Assembly (NCBI RefSeq): GCF_001460635.1
Contig: NZ_LN907858.1
Coordinates: 744,001 to 808,000 of the forward strand
Source of the DNA: Helicobacter typhlonius
GTDB lineage: Bacteria; Campylobacterota; Campylobacteria; Campylobacterales; Helicobacteraceae
Length of the DNA: 64,000 nt
Reading direction: 5' to 3'
Both the position numbers and the translations under genes were made by a program. The notes below the pieces were generated by a model. It was given only the letters and a program-made list of their open reading frames with translations, was not told where the DNA came from and did no database searches. How positions within the stretch are numbered: position 1 is the stretch's first letter; every line of letters starts with the position of its first letter. Below are positions 36,089 through 45,438 of the stretch, piece after piece.

Positions 36089-36712
36089 ATGAATAAGTTT
36101 TTAGAATCTGTGCATTTTCGCCACGCTTGTAAGCTTTTTGATGAAACCAAAAAGATTCCAAAAGAGACTTTTGAGGAAATTTTAGAAGTAGGGCGACTTG
36201 CTCCAAGCTCCTTTGGTATGGAGCCTACACGACTTTTGGTATTGCGTAGTGATGAGGCAAAGGCGGCTTTGCGTCCATTGTGCTGGAATCAGGTGCAAAT
36301 CACAAGTGCGAGTGAAGTGGTAGTTTTTAAGACTTTGCAAAGCGATTTAGTGCCACCAAGCGAATATGCTAAGCAAAATACTTTGCGGCGCAAAATGGAT
36401 TTGAGTGGTTATGATGTATTTTGCAATCGTTTGGGCGGACATTTGCAAGCGCGTGGGTTTGTAGATGATAAAATCGCCCATTGGAGCGCGCTTCAAGCCT
36501 ATATTATGGCGACATATATGGTGGCTTATGCGAGTTATTTAAAGATTGATACTTGCTATATTGAGGGCTTTGAAAAGTGCAAGGTAGAGGAACTCTATGG
36601 GCTAGATCCTTTTAAAGAACAAGTCGCGCTCATCGTGTGTTTTGGCTATCGTGGCAAGGAGCAGCAGCCACGTTTTAGAATCTCGCTTGATGAGTTGGTG
36701 GAATACAAATAA
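36089..36712 (+). CDS. NAD(P)H-dependent nitroreductase (RdxA/FrxA-like)
   Basis: FMN flavoprotein of the nitroreductase family, 207 residues. The FMN-binding N-terminus HFRHACKLFDETKKIP and LAPSSFGMEPTRLLVLRS are typical, as is the ending VALIVCFGYRGKE. The cysteine and overall pattern resemble both RdxA and FrxA of H. pylori, oxygen-insensitive reductases that activate metronidazole; I cannot decide between them. Strong ribosome site AAGGAGGAG. nrdA starts 12 bases after the stop, so the two may be co-transcribed. Confidence 0.88.
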   Translation: MNKFLESVHFRHACKLFDETKKIPKETFEEILEVGRLAPSSFGMEPTRLLVLRSDEAKAALRPLCWNQVQITSASEVVVFKTLQSDLVPPSEYAKQNTLRRKMDLSGYDVFCNRLGGHLQARGFVDDKIAHWSALQAYIMATYMVAYASYLKIDTCYIEGFEKCKVEELYGLDPFKEQVALIVCFGYRGKEQQPRFRISLDELVEYK

Positions 36713-36724
36713 GGGAGAGTTTAT

Positions 36725-39097
36725 ATGCTAGATACAATTAAAGTTACTAAAAGAAATGGGCGCATTGAACCACTTGATATTACAAAGATTCAAAAGCATA
36801 CATTTGCAGCAGTAGAGGGCTTAGAGGGTGTAAGCCAAAGTGAATTGGAGCTTGATGCGAAACTTCATTTTAGAGATGGGATTACAACAGAAGAGATACA
36901 GCAAGCTTTAATAAAGACTGCTGTGGATAAAATTGATGTGGATAAGCCAAATTGGACTTTTGTAGCAGCGCGCTTGTTTTTGTATGATCTCTATCATAAG
37001 GTAACAGGTTGGACTGGGTATAAGAAACTCGAAGAGTATTTTGCATTAGGTGAGAAAGAGGGAAAGCTCGTGCGTGGGTTAAAAGAAAAGTATGATTTGG
37101 ATTTTTTAGATTCTCACATTAAGGCAGAGCGCGATTTGCAGTTTAATTATTTGGGTATAAAGACACTTTATGATAGATATTTACTCAAAGATGTCAATAA
37201 TCAACCTATTGAATTACCCCAGCATATGTTTATGGCTATTGCTATGTTTTTGGCACAGAACGAAAACAATCGTGATGAATGGGCAGTGAAGTTTTATGAT
37301 ATGATTTCCTCATTTGAGGTAATTTGTGCTACTCCTACGCTCGCAAATGCTCGCACTACGCGACATCAACTAAGTTCTTGTTTTGTAGGTAGCACACCTG
37401 ATAATATCGAGGGTATTTTCGACGCATATAAGGAAATGGCACTTTTGAGTAAATATGGTGGTGGTATTGGCTGGGATTTTAGTCGTGTAAGAGGGCTTGG
37501 AAGCTTTATCGATGGACATAAAAATGCTGCTGGTGGCGTTGTGCCTTTTCTTAAAATTGCCAATGATGTTGCCATTGCTGTGGATCAATTAGGCACAAGA
37601 AAGGGTGCGATAGCTACGTATCTAGAGATTTGGCATAATGATGTACACGATTTTATCAACCTACGCAAAAATAGCGGAGAGGAGCGCAGACGTGCCCACG
37701 ATTTATTCCCTGCTTTGTGGATTTGTGATTTATTTATGAAGCGTGTAGAGGCGAATGAATACTGGACGCTTTTTGACCCATATCAATGTGCAGATCTCAC
37801 AGAGTTGTATGGCGAGGCATTTGAGAAAAAATATATTGAATACGAAAATACAGAATCCTTGCTGAAATCGCGCGTTTTAGCGAAGGAGTTATGGAAGAAG
37901 ATTCTAACGAATTATTTTGAATCTGGATTGCCATTTTTATGCTTTAAAGATAATGCAAATCGTGCTAATCCAAACGCACATTCAGGGATTATTAGAAGCT
38001 CTAATCTCTGCACGGAGATTTTCCAAAACACAAGCCCAAATCATTATGTGATAGAGGTGGAGTTTGAAGATGGCTCAAAGAATACATTTGAAGAAAATGA
38101 AGAGATTACAATAGATAGTGGCGTGAGAAAAAAGGCAAACAAGATTACAAGTGTAGATTCTATAAATGGTAAAAAAGTCTTTATGAGCGCACGTGTGGCT
38201 CAAAGTGGCGAAACAGCAGTATGTAATCTTGCAAGTGTGAATCTTAGCAAAATTAATACAAAAGAGGATATTGAGCGTGTGTTACCCATAGCGATAAGAA
38301 TGCTTGATAATGTTATTGATTTGAATTTCTATCCTAACCGCAAAGTCAAAGTTACCAATCAAAAAAATCGTGCCATAGGACTTGGTGTGATGGGTGAGGC
38401 AGAAATGCTAGCGCGTGCGGGCATAGAGTGGGGAAGTGGGAAGCATTTGGCTAAAATCGATGAGATTATGGAGCTTATTAGTTTTAATGCAATTAGTGCA
38501 AGTGCGAATCTTGCTAAAGAAAAGGGCGTATATCCTTATTTTAGCGGTAGTAATTGGAGTAAGGGGATTTTCCCTATTGACCTTGCAAACAAAGAAGCTC
38601 TTAAGCTTGTTAATAAAAGTCTCTTTACACAGGATCAGTGCGATTGGGAGGCATTGCGGACAAAGGTAAAAACACAAGGTATCCGTAATGGTTATTTGAT
38701 GGCGATTGCTCCGACAAGCTCGATTAGTATTTTGGTAGGCACGACACAAACTATCGAGCCTATTTATCGTAAAAAATGGTATGAAGACAACTTAAGTGGG
38801 CAGATTCCGGTTATTGTGCCACATTTGAATCTTAACACTTGGGAATATTATGTATCAGCATATGATTTAGACCAAAGTCTTATCATCAAGGCTGCGGCGG
38901 TAAGGCAAAAGTGGATAGATCAGGGGCAAAGCACAAATATCTTTGTGCGCATTGATAAGGCAAGTGGTAAGATGTTGCACGAGGTATATATGCTTGCGTG
39001 GAAGCTCGGGCTAAAAAGCACATACTATTTACGTTCCCAAAGTCCAGAGACAGAAGAAGTAATGAATAGAGATATAGAGTGTTTGAATTGTCAATAA
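36725..39097 (+). CDS. nrdA: Ribonucleoside-diphosphate reductase class I, alpha subunit
   Basis: Reduces NDPs to dNDPs with NrdB. 790 residues, the Helicobacter length. An N-terminal ATP-cone (VTKRNGRIEPLDITKIQKHT) provides dATP/ATP activity control. Active-site cysteines are in RHQLSSCFVGSTPDN, SSNLCTEIFQNTS and GETAVCNLASVN, and the protein ends IECLNCQ, the Cys pair that passes electrons from thioredoxin. nrdB is not in the window. An A/T-rich 14-bp hairpin (39236-39273) and a smaller one (39195-39214) follow. Confidence 0.97.
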   Translation: MLDTIKVTKRNGRIEPLDITKIQKHTFAAVEGLEGVSQSELELDAKLHFRDGITTEEIQQALIKTAVDKIDVDKPNWTFVAARLFLYDLYHKVTGWTGYKKLEEYFALGEKEGKLVRGLKEKYDLDFLDSHIKAERDLQFNYLGIKTLYDRYLLKDVNNQPIELPQHMFMAIAMFLAQNENNRDEWAVKFYDMISSFEVICATPTLANARTTRHQLSSCFVGSTPDNIEGIFDAYKEMALLSKYGGGIGWDFSRVRGLGSFIDGHKNAAGGVVPFLKIANDVAIAVDQLGTRKGAIATYLEIWHNDVHDFINLRKNSGEERRRAHDLFPALWICDLFMKRVEANEYWTLFDPYQCADLTELYGEAFEKKYIEYENTESLLKSRVLAKELWKKILTNYFESGLPFLCFKDNANRANPNAHSGIIRSSNLCTEIFQNTSPNHYVIEVEFEDGSKNTFEENEEITIDSGVRKKANKITSVDSINGKKVFMSARVAQSGETAVCNLASVNLSKINTKEDIERVLPIAIRMLDNVIDLNFYPNRKVKVTNQKNRAIGLGVMGEAEMLARAGIEWGSGKHLAKIDEIMELISFNAISASANLAKEKGVYPYFSGSNWSKGIFPIDLANKEALKLVNKSLFTQDQCDWEALRTKVKTQGIRNGYLMAIAPTSSISILVGTTQTIEPIYRKKWYEDNLSGQIPVIVPHLNLNTWEYYVSAYDLDQSLIIKAAAVRQKWIDQGQSTNIFVRIDKASGKMLHEVYMLAWKLGLKSTYYLRSQSPETEEVMNRDIECLNCQ

Positions 39098-39235
39098 TTG
39101 TTTTTCAAATTACACCAAATACGATTTTTGCTGAAAAAGACGAAATGTTTTGAGGTCGCACAGATAATATAGATAAAAGATATTTTTTAAAGTGTGCAAA
39201 GGTAACCCCTTGCATAAAATCAAAGTCATTTCGCA

Positions 39236-39273
39236 TTTGAAATTAAAGTGAGAGATTTTACTTTGATTTCAAA
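39236..39273. repeat. 14-bp inverted repeat downstream of nrdA
   Basis: TTTGAAATTAAAGT and ACTTTGATTTCAAA pair along 14 positions (one G-U) with a 10-base loop. Could be the nrdA terminator or an operator for the next genes. Confidence 0.6.
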
Positions 39274-39424
39274 TATTTTAAACACCCGCTACACATACTT
39301 TAAAATATTAAAAACTCTTTTAGAGTGTCTTTATCCTCTTAATAAAATTTAAACTTACGCATTATTTTTTCTCATATTCACGACACAAACCAAAGAAAAA
39401 CCGCAAATATTTTATACATTATGC

Positions 39425-39430
39425 TATAAT
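39425..39430 (+). promoter_or_regulatory. -10 box of the CNNM gene pair
   Basis: TATAAT preceded by ATGC, 52 bases before the start codon at 39482. Confidence 0.5.
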
Positions 39431-39481
39431 ACACGACTTATTTTGCTTTCTACAACTCTAACAACAGGATATAGAAACTTT

Positions 39482-40636
39482 ATGGGTTTACTTATCACTT
39501 ATTTTTTATTTGCTATTTGCATTTCTTTTGTGTGTTCGGTGTTAGAGGCGGTGCTTTTTTCAGTTACGCCGCCATTTATGGAGAGTTATCCTAAGATTCA
39601 CCCAAAAGGTGGCAGGATTCTGCGCTATCTCAAGGCAAATATAGACAACGCTATTGGCGCAATCCTTATTGTAAATCTTTTTGCAAACACGGTGGGTGCG
39701 GCTGGTGTGGGTGCACAGGCAGTAAAAATCTTTGGCGAGACTTGGCAGGGCGTGGTTGCATTTGTAATGACTATTAGCATTCTGTATATTTCCGAGATCG
39801 TGCCTAAGACGATTGGTGCAACTTATTGGAAAAGTCTTATCCTTCCCGCATCTTATGCGATTATGGTGCTGTATATGATTACCCTTCCACTGGTGTATGT
39901 CTCGCGCATTATCACTCACCTTTTTAGAAATAACGCCACAAATCAAATGAGTCGCGATGAAGTCTTAGCAGTAATGGAGCTTGGGGAAAAGAGTGGCTCG
40001 ATAAATGAGCTTGAAGGTGATATACTAGAAAGTCTCATTGAGCAAAAATCCCTCAGTGTGCAAGATATTATGACGCCAAAAGAGCGCATTTTTGCGCTTA
40101 ATGAGGAGATGAGTATCAAAGAGGCAAATAAAGCTATAAGGGATCATAAATACTCGAGGATTCCATTGTATAGAGGTGCAGAGGGCAATATCTGCTCCCT
40201 CATATATCGCAAAAAGATTTTACAGGCAATGCTTGATAAAAAAAAGAAAAAACCCCTTAAGCATTTTGCGAGTGAGATTGCATTTGTGGATATGAATCTT
40301 ACCCTGTTTGACTTACTCAAGCTGTTTATTAATAAAAAAGAACATTTGTTTGTAGTTATTGATAAGAGGAAGAATCTAGTGGGTATCGTAAGTCTCGATG
40401 ATGTGATAAGTGCAACCCTTGGTGTGGTGTATGTGCCAGAGCAGCAAAGTGAAACACAAGGTGTTGCAGAAAATGTGCCGCTAGATTCTAAAAATGTAGA
40501 AACGAGCATTGAAAATTTTGAGATAATGACTAAAGATGCGGATTACACAGAAACTAATGATATAGGCGCAATGGAAAATACAGAAATAGAGCTAGATTCT
40601 AAAGATATAAAATTTAGCCTCGCACAAAAGGATTAG
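39482..40636 (+). CDS. CNNM/CorC-type transporter (hemolysin-family), copy 1
   Basis: 384 residues from the ATG at 39482; a TTG 39 bases earlier is unlikely. N-terminal DUF21 (CNNM) membrane domain with about three to four TM helices starting GLLITYFLFAICISFVCSVL and containing EIVPKTIGATYWK, then a cytosolic CBS pair (VQDIMTPKERIFALNEEMSI, KNLVGIVSLDDVISATLG). The usual C-terminal CorC_HlyC domain is absent; instead there is an acidic tail of about 60 residues. Family members are implicated in Mg2+ or Co2+ efflux or transport; the hemolysin label is historical. Two bases separate it from its paralogue. Confidence 0.87.
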   Translation: MGLLITYFLFAICISFVCSVLEAVLFSVTPPFMESYPKIHPKGGRILRYLKANIDNAIGAILIVNLFANTVGAAGVGAQAVKIFGETWQGVVAFVMTISILYISEIVPKTIGATYWKSLILPASYAIMVLYMITLPLVYVSRIITHLFRNNATNQMSRDEVLAVMELGEKSGSINELEGDILESLIEQKSLSVQDIMTPKERIFALNEEMSIKEANKAIRDHKYSRIPLYRGAEGNICSLIYRKKILQAMLDKKKKKPLKHFASEIAFVDMNLTLFDLLKLFINKKEHLFVVIDKRKNLVGIVSLDDVISATLGVVYVPEQQSETQGVAENVPLDSKNVETSIENFEIMTKDADYTETNDIGAMENTEIELDSKDIKFSLAQKD

Positions 40637-40638
40637 CA

Positions 40639-41688
40639 ATGGGATTGCTTATTTTATACTGCACAATCGCCATTGTCGTGTGTTTTGTCTGCTCGATTAT
40701 GGAATCTGTTTTTTTATCTATCACACCATCATTTGTGAAAAGCTACGAAAAGAAAAACCCAAAAATTGGCGGTTATTTAAGATATTTGAAAAATAATATC
40801 GATGACGCGGAGGGTGCAATTTTGGTGCTGAATACTTTTGGTGTTACTGCGACTTCTACTGGTGTAGGTATTGAGGTGGCACGCATTTTTGGTTTAGAGT
40901 GGCAAACCTATGGGGCAATGCTACTTACGATTGTGCTGATTTATGCGTGCGAGATTTTCCCCAAGACGCTCGGTGCGACTTATTGGAAAAGCTTCGCACC
41001 TACTGTTACCCTAGGTATTCACTATCTACTTAAAATCACCTATCCTTTTGTGTGGGTGTCGAAGTTTATTACGCGCTTTGTCAAGCCAAAGAAAAATAGC
41101 AATCCTATAAGTCGCGAGGAAATTCTAGCCGCTAGTCAGATAGGCTATAAGGGCGGTTCAATCAGTATGCAAGAGCAAAAGATTATTGAAAATCTCTTTG
41201 AGCTTAAAAAATATCAAGCCTTTGATATACTCACGCCTCGCAGTGTTGTTTTTGCCTTGCAAAACGATATTGAGGTGGGCGATGCGTTGGAGCTTGATGG
41301 GATCTACCATCACTCGACTATTCCCATTTATGGGGAGAGTCTCGATAATATTATCGGTATTGTCTCTGCGACAGATATTTTAGAAGAAGGGATAAGAAAA
41401 GAAAAAGATAAAAAAATCTCTGAATTGATGCGTCCGGTGCATACGATTCCATTTGATATATCGGTTTTATATCTGCTTAATCTCTTTAGACGCAAGAATG
41501 AACGTTTTTTTGTCGTGCAAGATACTTATGGGCAACTCGTAGGTGTGGTAACACTTGAAGATGTGATTGAAACGCTTTTGGGCGAGGAGATTATCGATGA
41601 ATTTGATGCAGCGGCAGATATGCAAAATTTTGCAAGAGAAAAAATCAAAGGTTATCGTTTAAAATATTTGAGCAAACAGCATGGTTAA
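40639..41688 (+). CDS. CNNM/CorC-type transporter (hemolysin-family), copy 2
   Basis: 349 residues with the same architecture as the upstream gene: DUF21 membrane domain beginning MGLLILYCTIAIVVCFVCSI and containing EIFPKTLGATYWK, then a CBS pair (AFDILTPRSVVFALQNDIEV, GQLVGVVTLEDVIETLLGEE). Again no CorC_HlyC domain. Ribosome site AAGGATTAGC lies at the end of copy 1. The two proteins are clearly paralogues but well diverged at DNA level, so the duplication is old; they may work as a heterodimer. Confidence 0.87.
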   Translation: MGLLILYCTIAIVVCFVCSIMESVFLSITPSFVKSYEKKNPKIGGYLRYLKNNIDDAEGAILVLNTFGVTATSTGVGIEVARIFGLEWQTYGAMLLTIVLIYACEIFPKTLGATYWKSFAPTVTLGIHYLLKITYPFVWVSKFITRFVKPKKNSNPISREEILAASQIGYKGGSISMQEQKIIENLFELKKYQAFDILTPRSVVFALQNDIEVGDALELDGIYHHSTIPIYGESLDNIIGIVSATDILEEGIRKEKDKKISELMRPVHTIPFDISVLYLLNLFRRKNERFFVVQDTYGQLVGVVTLEDVIETLLGEEIIDEFDAAADMQNFAREKIKGYRLKYLSKQHG

Positions 41689-41711
41689 AAGTAATATGCG
41701 CTTATCATAAC

Positions 41712-41789
41712 AATCCAAACTCGCACAAAGTTTATGAATAATTGACAAAAATATAGAATTGAGTCTTGTGAATATGGTGAGTTTGGATT
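41712..41789. repeat. Long-loop inverted repeat between convergent genes
   Basis: AATCCAAACTC (41712-41722) and GAGTTTGGATT (41779-41789) are exact complements; CACAAAG and CTTGTG inside extend the pairing imperfectly. Possibly a bidirectional terminator or remnant element. Confidence 0.45.
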
Positions 41790-41889
41790 AACAAATCGTG
41801 TGGATTCTATCTGTGCAGATTCCAAATCACAAATTCACAACTTGTCCGCAATCAAAGTGGCTTTAGGGTGGGTTTAAAGTGCTGTTTCA

Positions 41890-42774
41890 TTAGTTAGAAT
41901 AAGAATTTTGTTTTTTTGTCGCGTCTAAAAATACATATCCAAAAGCGAGTGAGAATCCTATAAAAAGATTACTCCCTTTTTCCCTGATATGTCGCCCCTG
42001 TAGCGCGTAGTATTTCACATATGGAGCGATTGATAGCTTTTTGTAGAGATTGGTATCAAGGCGTATTTCTACCTCGAGCTGATAGAGCGGATTGTAGGTC
42101 TCCGGCGCGGAGCTATAAAGATAATGTCGCAGGTTTGTAAAGTAGTAAAACTTTGAATTTGTATTGAATTTATACTCTAATGTTATACCACCCTCCCAGC
42201 CGTAATTCTCACTCGCAGTGCTTATAGCAAAGTCTCTCTCGCTAAAAGCATTGATATGTAAATCTTTCAAATACACGCCATCAAAGAGCTTCATTCCTGT
42301 ATTAAACCTCACAATTTGTCGTCTATTTTGGAATCCACTTTGATAGTTTGCCTTCACAAATGGACCTATTTCAAAGCCCCCGGCAAATGTGGGAACATAC
42401 CAAATCCTGTGCGTATAGTCTGTGGAGATGAGGATTCTATCAAGGGTGGTGTTATTAATGTGTACATCATCACGTATAAGGATTGTGCGTCCATATTCTG
42501 CAAGAGCGGAGTTAAACACGACATAGCGCGGCGCGTAAAAGTCAAGCCCCAAGTCAAAATGCCCTTGCGCAATGAATTGAGAATCCCCGCTTACGCGACT
42601 ATCGGAAAAATCTACATATTGGTCTTGCCCTTTTATCGAAGCGGAGCTGATATTTGTCGAAATGCGTTTTAGCTCGATGTGCCACCCACGCTTATCAGGA
42701 TTCACATCAATCCCTGCCCCATAAGCGTTTAGAATCCACAATGCAAGACTTATAAGATAAAATTTAATTTTCAT
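41890..42774 (-). CDS. Putative outer-membrane protein in the hspR operon
   Basis: About 294 residues starting at the ATG at 42774, which gives signal peptide MKIKFYLISLALWILNAYG; an upstream in-frame start lies inside rarA and spoils the signal. Beta-rich sequence with repeated amphipathic strands (YAPRYVVFNSALAEYGRTIL, LHINAFSERDFAISTAS) and a near-C-terminal strand FIGFSLAFGYVFLD, though the last residues (KKQNSYSN) are not a classic barrel end. It overlaps rarA by 11 bases and so is probably read from the HspR-controlled cbpA promoter. Family not identified. Confidence 0.68.
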   Translation of the reverse strand: MKIKFYLISLALWILNAYGAGIDVNPDKRGWHIELKRISTNISSASIKGQDQYVDFSDSRVSGDSQFIAQGHFDLGLDFYAPRYVVFNSALAEYGRTILIRDDVHINNTTLDRILISTDYTHRIWYVPTFAGGFEIGPFVKANYQSGFQNRRQIVRFNTGMKLFDGVYLKDLHINAFSERDFAISTASENYGWEGGITLEYKFNTNSKFYYFTNLRHYLYSSAPETYNPLYQLEVEIRLDTNLYKKLSIAPYVKYYALQGRHIREKGSNLFIGFSLAFGYVFLDATKKQNSYSN

Positions 42775-44008
42775 CTGTTTTATCCATATCTTGCTTGTCT
42801 TTTTGTGTGATTTTTGTGTGCCACTCATTCAAAGTCTTTTCAAAGCCCTTAGTGGTAGTTTCTACAAAATGTATATCTTTGAGCTCCTCGCTCAAATAGT
42901 TTTGCTCGACATAGCCCCCAAACTCGTGCGGATAGAGATAATTTGTAGAATGGGGCATAATATTTTCTGGCACTTCGAGTATAAGCCCATTTTTGATTGC
43001 TTCCATTGCTTGGTTAATCGCCTTGTAGGCAGTATTGCTTTTGGGTGAACTTGCGAGGTAAATCACACATTGAGAGAGGATAATGCGAGATTCAGGATAG
43101 CCGATTTTCCCCACTGCTAGTAATGTGCTTGTAGCGAGATTCAGTGCATTTGGGTTTGCATTACCAATATCTTCACTCGCAAGAATCACAAGCCGTCTCG
43201 CGATAAACTCGGGATTTTCATTCGCGCTCACAAGTCGCGCCAAATAGTAGATACTCGCCTCTATATCACTTCCGCGTATGGACTTGATAAGCGCACTAAT
43301 AAGGCTATAATGACTCTCTGCCTCACTCGCACCATCATGCAGAGCAAAAGGACGCAGGGATTGGAGTAGCTCGAGTGTAATCTCATCCTCTCCCGTGGAA
43401 ATTCCCGCATCAAGGAGATTTAATAATGCCCTCGCGTCCCCTGCACTTGAAGTGATGAGATAAGTTTGTGCTTCTTGCGTGATTTGCACCTTTATGCAAA
43501 GATGAGATTCTATATATGCTAGTGCGCGGGTTAGAATCTTGTTTAAACTTTGATTTGTGAGGGGCTTAAGCTCAAAAAGAAAGCTCCGCGAACGAATGGC
43601 ATTTGTAAGGGAGATAAAGGGATTGTAGGTGCTTGCGCCACAGACAATGGCACTATAAGATTCCATAATCGGCAGTAATACCTCTTGCTGTGCGCGGTTG
43701 AGGCGATGCACTTCATCAATAAAGACAAGTGGCTGATACAGACTTCCCTCATAGCCTTTAACAAATTGGCGCAACTCCTCGATTTTAAAGGAAGTTGCAT
43801 TATAGGAAGCAAATGGTTTGTTGAGTGTCTCCGCGATAATTTGGGCGAGTGTGGTTTTACCCACGCCGGGTGGTCCATAAAAAAAGCAATGTGCCAAGGC
43901 ATTATTTTTTAGCATTTTTAAAAGAGTGCTTTGAGGCGAGAGGATATGCTCCTGTGCGATAAAATCCTCTAGTGCAGTAGGGCGGAGTAAAGAAGCGAGA
44001 TTTAACAA
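42764..44008 (-). CDS. rarA: Replication-associated recombination AAA+ ATPase RarA (MgsA)
   Basis: 414 residues from a TTG start; the start is supported because the N-terminus NLASLLRPTALEDFIAQEHI matches the family. Walker A is YGPPGVGKTTLAQIIAE, Walker B VFIDEVHRLNRAQQEVLLP, sensor/arginine region NAIRSRSFLFELKPL, with the MgsA C-terminal tetramerisation domain following. Acts at stalled replication forks. Nine bases after hspR; the third gene of the cbpA-hspR-rarA operon, the order known in H. pylori. Confidence 0.94.
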   Translation of the reverse strand: MLNLASLLRPTALEDFIAQEHILSPQSTLLKMLKNNALAHCFFYGPPGVGKTTLAQIIAETLNKPFASYNATSFKIEELRQFVKGYEGSLYQPLVFIDEVHRLNRAQQEVLLPIMESYSAIVCGASTYNPFISLTNAIRSRSFLFELKPLTNQSLNKILTRALAYIESHLCIKVQITQEAQTYLITSSAGDARALLNLLDAGISTGEDEITLELLQSLRPFALHDGASEAESHYSLISALIKSIRGSDIEASIYYLARLVSANENPEFIARRLVILASEDIGNANPNALNLATSTLLAVGKIGYPESRIILSQCVIYLASSPKSNTAYKAINQAMEAIKNGLILEVPENIMPHSTNYLYPHEFGGYVEQNYLSEELKDIHFVETTTKGFEKTLNEWHTKITQKDKQDMDKTDEN

Positions 44009-44017
44009 GAGACAACT

Positions 44018-44380
44018 TTATTTTTTTTGAAATAAAATGATTTCATACGAGCTTTGGTAAGTTTGCAAAACATTGCTTCTACCTTGATGTTTGGCGAGGT
44101 CCTCGCGTAAGTCGCCGGTCATTTTATCAAGCTCATCAAGTCGTTCTTTAAGTCGCAAGATAATATCTACTCCTGCGAGATTCACACCCATATCACGCGT
44201 GAGTTTTAAAATCGTCTTGATTTTATCAATATCGCGTTGGGAATAAAGGCGCATTTTGCCATCAGTCCGCCCGGGCTGAATAAGTCCTTCCTTTTCATAT
44301 TGTCTTAGTGTTTGTGGGTGAATCTCTAGAATCTTTGCCACCACGCTAATAAGATAAACCGGCTCATCATAGCTATACAT
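44018..44380 (-). CDS. hspR: Heat-shock repressor HspR (MerR family)
   Basis: 120 residues. MerR-type winged helix-turn-helix: YLISVVAKILEIHPQTLRQY, then GRTDGKMRLYSQRDIDKI and a C-terminal coiled-coil helix. HspR represses chaperone genes by binding HAIR operators, with DnaK or other chaperones as co-factors in some species. It lies nine bases after cbpA and a HAIR-like site precedes cbpA (45334-45354), so the operon is probably autoregulated, as shown in H. pylori. Confidence 0.95.
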   Translation of the reverse strand: MYSYDEPVYLISVVAKILEIHPQTLRQYEKEGLIQPGRTDGKMRLYSQRDIDKIKTILKLTRDMGVNLAGVDIILRLKERLDELDKMTGDLREDLAKHQGRSNVLQTYQSSYEIILFQKK

Positions 44381-44389
44381 ATGCCCTCC

Positions 44390-45277
44390 TTATGTAAGTT
44401 GTTGTTTTAGCATTGTCTGTAATTCTTGGCTAAGGCTGTCTGTGTGAGGTAAAATGATATTTGCCTTCACATATAAATCCCCTAGAATGCTTGTTTTGCG
44501 ATTTTTGATACCCTTACCTTTAATGCGAAATTTTTGGTTGTTTTTGGTATTTGCTGGAATGGTAAGTGTTATGTCGCCATAGAGCGTAGGTAGAGTGATT
44601 TTACCACCAAAAAGTGCCACAACAAGCGGCACATCAAGATTCTTATACAAATCATCTTCATCGCGCGTGTATTCTTGTGATGAAGCGACTTGCACCTTAA
44701 GGAGTAAGTCTCCGCTGCGTCCATTGTGTGAATTTCCCTTGCCTTTGAGGCGGATAGTCTCGCCATCTTTTATCCCCACAGGGATTTTTATATCAAAGTT
44801 ACCACTACGCCCATTGTAGTGGTAACTTCCGCCGAGTGCGGCACTCTCAAATGGAATCTTGATATTATCCTGCAAATCAAGGCTTGGTGTGCTAAATCCA
44901 AAGTCATCACCGCCTCCACTGCCAAAACCAAAGTTGCCAAAGTTGAATGCGCCTCCATTGCCTTTGCTAAAGCCACCCATACCAAAGATTGAAGATATTA
45001 AATCATCAAAATTGACATTTGCACCTTGAGCGCGTGAGAAATCGTGGAAATTTTGTCCGCCAAACATCGCATCGCCAAAGCGGTCGTATTGCGCTTTTTT
45101 ATTTTCATCGCTTAGCACTTCATAGGCAGCATTGACTTCTTTAAACTTTTCCTCTGCACCCGGCTCTTTATTGATATCTGGGTGATATTTGCGCGCAAGT
45201 TTGCGATAAGCTTTTTTAATCTCCTCGCTTGAGGCATTTTCATTAATTTCGAGTGTATCATAAAGACTTTTTGACAT
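44390..45277 (-). CDS. cbpA: Curved-DNA-binding J-domain co-chaperone CbpA
   Basis: 295 residues. J domain at residues 1-70 with the DnaK-stimulating HPD in [12 protein letters not shown], a Gly/Phe-rich linker with [20 protein letters not shown], then two DnaJ C-terminal substrate domains. There is no zinc-finger domain, so this is CbpA type rather than DnaJ. Ribosome site GAGGAGCTATAT precedes the ATG. First gene of the HspR operon. Confidence 0.94.
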   Translation of the reverse strand: MSKSLYDTLEINENASSEEIKKAYRKLARKYHPDINKEPGAEEKFKEVNAAYEVLSDENKKAQYDRFGDAMFGGQNFHDFSRAQGANVNFDDLISSIFGMGGFSKGNGGAFNFGNFGFGSGGGDDFGFSTPSLDLQDNIKIPFESAALGGSYHYNGRSGNFDIKIPVGIKDGETIRLKGKGNSHNGRSGDLLLKVQVASSQEYTRDEDDLYKNLDVPLVVALFGGKITLPTLYGDITLTIPANTKNNQKFRIKGKGIKNRKTSILGDLYVKANIILPHTDSLSQELQTMLKQQLT

Positions 45278-45333
45278 ATATAGCTCCTCATAGATTGTAT
45301 AAAAATAAATTTAAGCGTTATTGTATCATAAAA

Positions 45334-45354
45334 GTTTAGTAAAGTGCAATCAAG
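45334..45354 (-). promoter_or_regulatory. HspR operator (HAIR-like) before cbpA
   Basis: Minus-strand CTTGATT-GCACTTT-ACTAAAC matches the HAIR consensus CTTGAGT-N7-ACTCAAG at 11 of 14 arm positions with the exact 7-base spacer. TTGATT inside the site and TATGAT 17 bases on could be the -35 and -10, so bound HspR would cover the promoter. Confidence 0.72.
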
Positions 45355-45400
45355 GTTTGGTTTTTGTAGAATCTTATGCTTCTCACTGCTTTCTTTAAGA

Positions 45401-45406
45401 TATAAT
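45401..45406 (+). promoter_or_regulatory. -10 box of addA
   Basis: TATAAT on the + strand, 33 bases before the GTG start at 45439. Confidence 0.5.
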
Positions 45407-45438
45407 TACCCCTCACAAAGCTTACAAAGGATAAGAGA

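Larger units (their letters stand above)
39098..39481. other. Intergenic region with two hairpins
   Basis: No ORF. Hairpin TGCAAAGG-TAAC-CCCTTGCA at 39195-39214 and a long AT-rich one at 39236-39273, then a TATAAT box at 39425-39430 that probably drives the CNNM genes. Confidence 0.55.
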
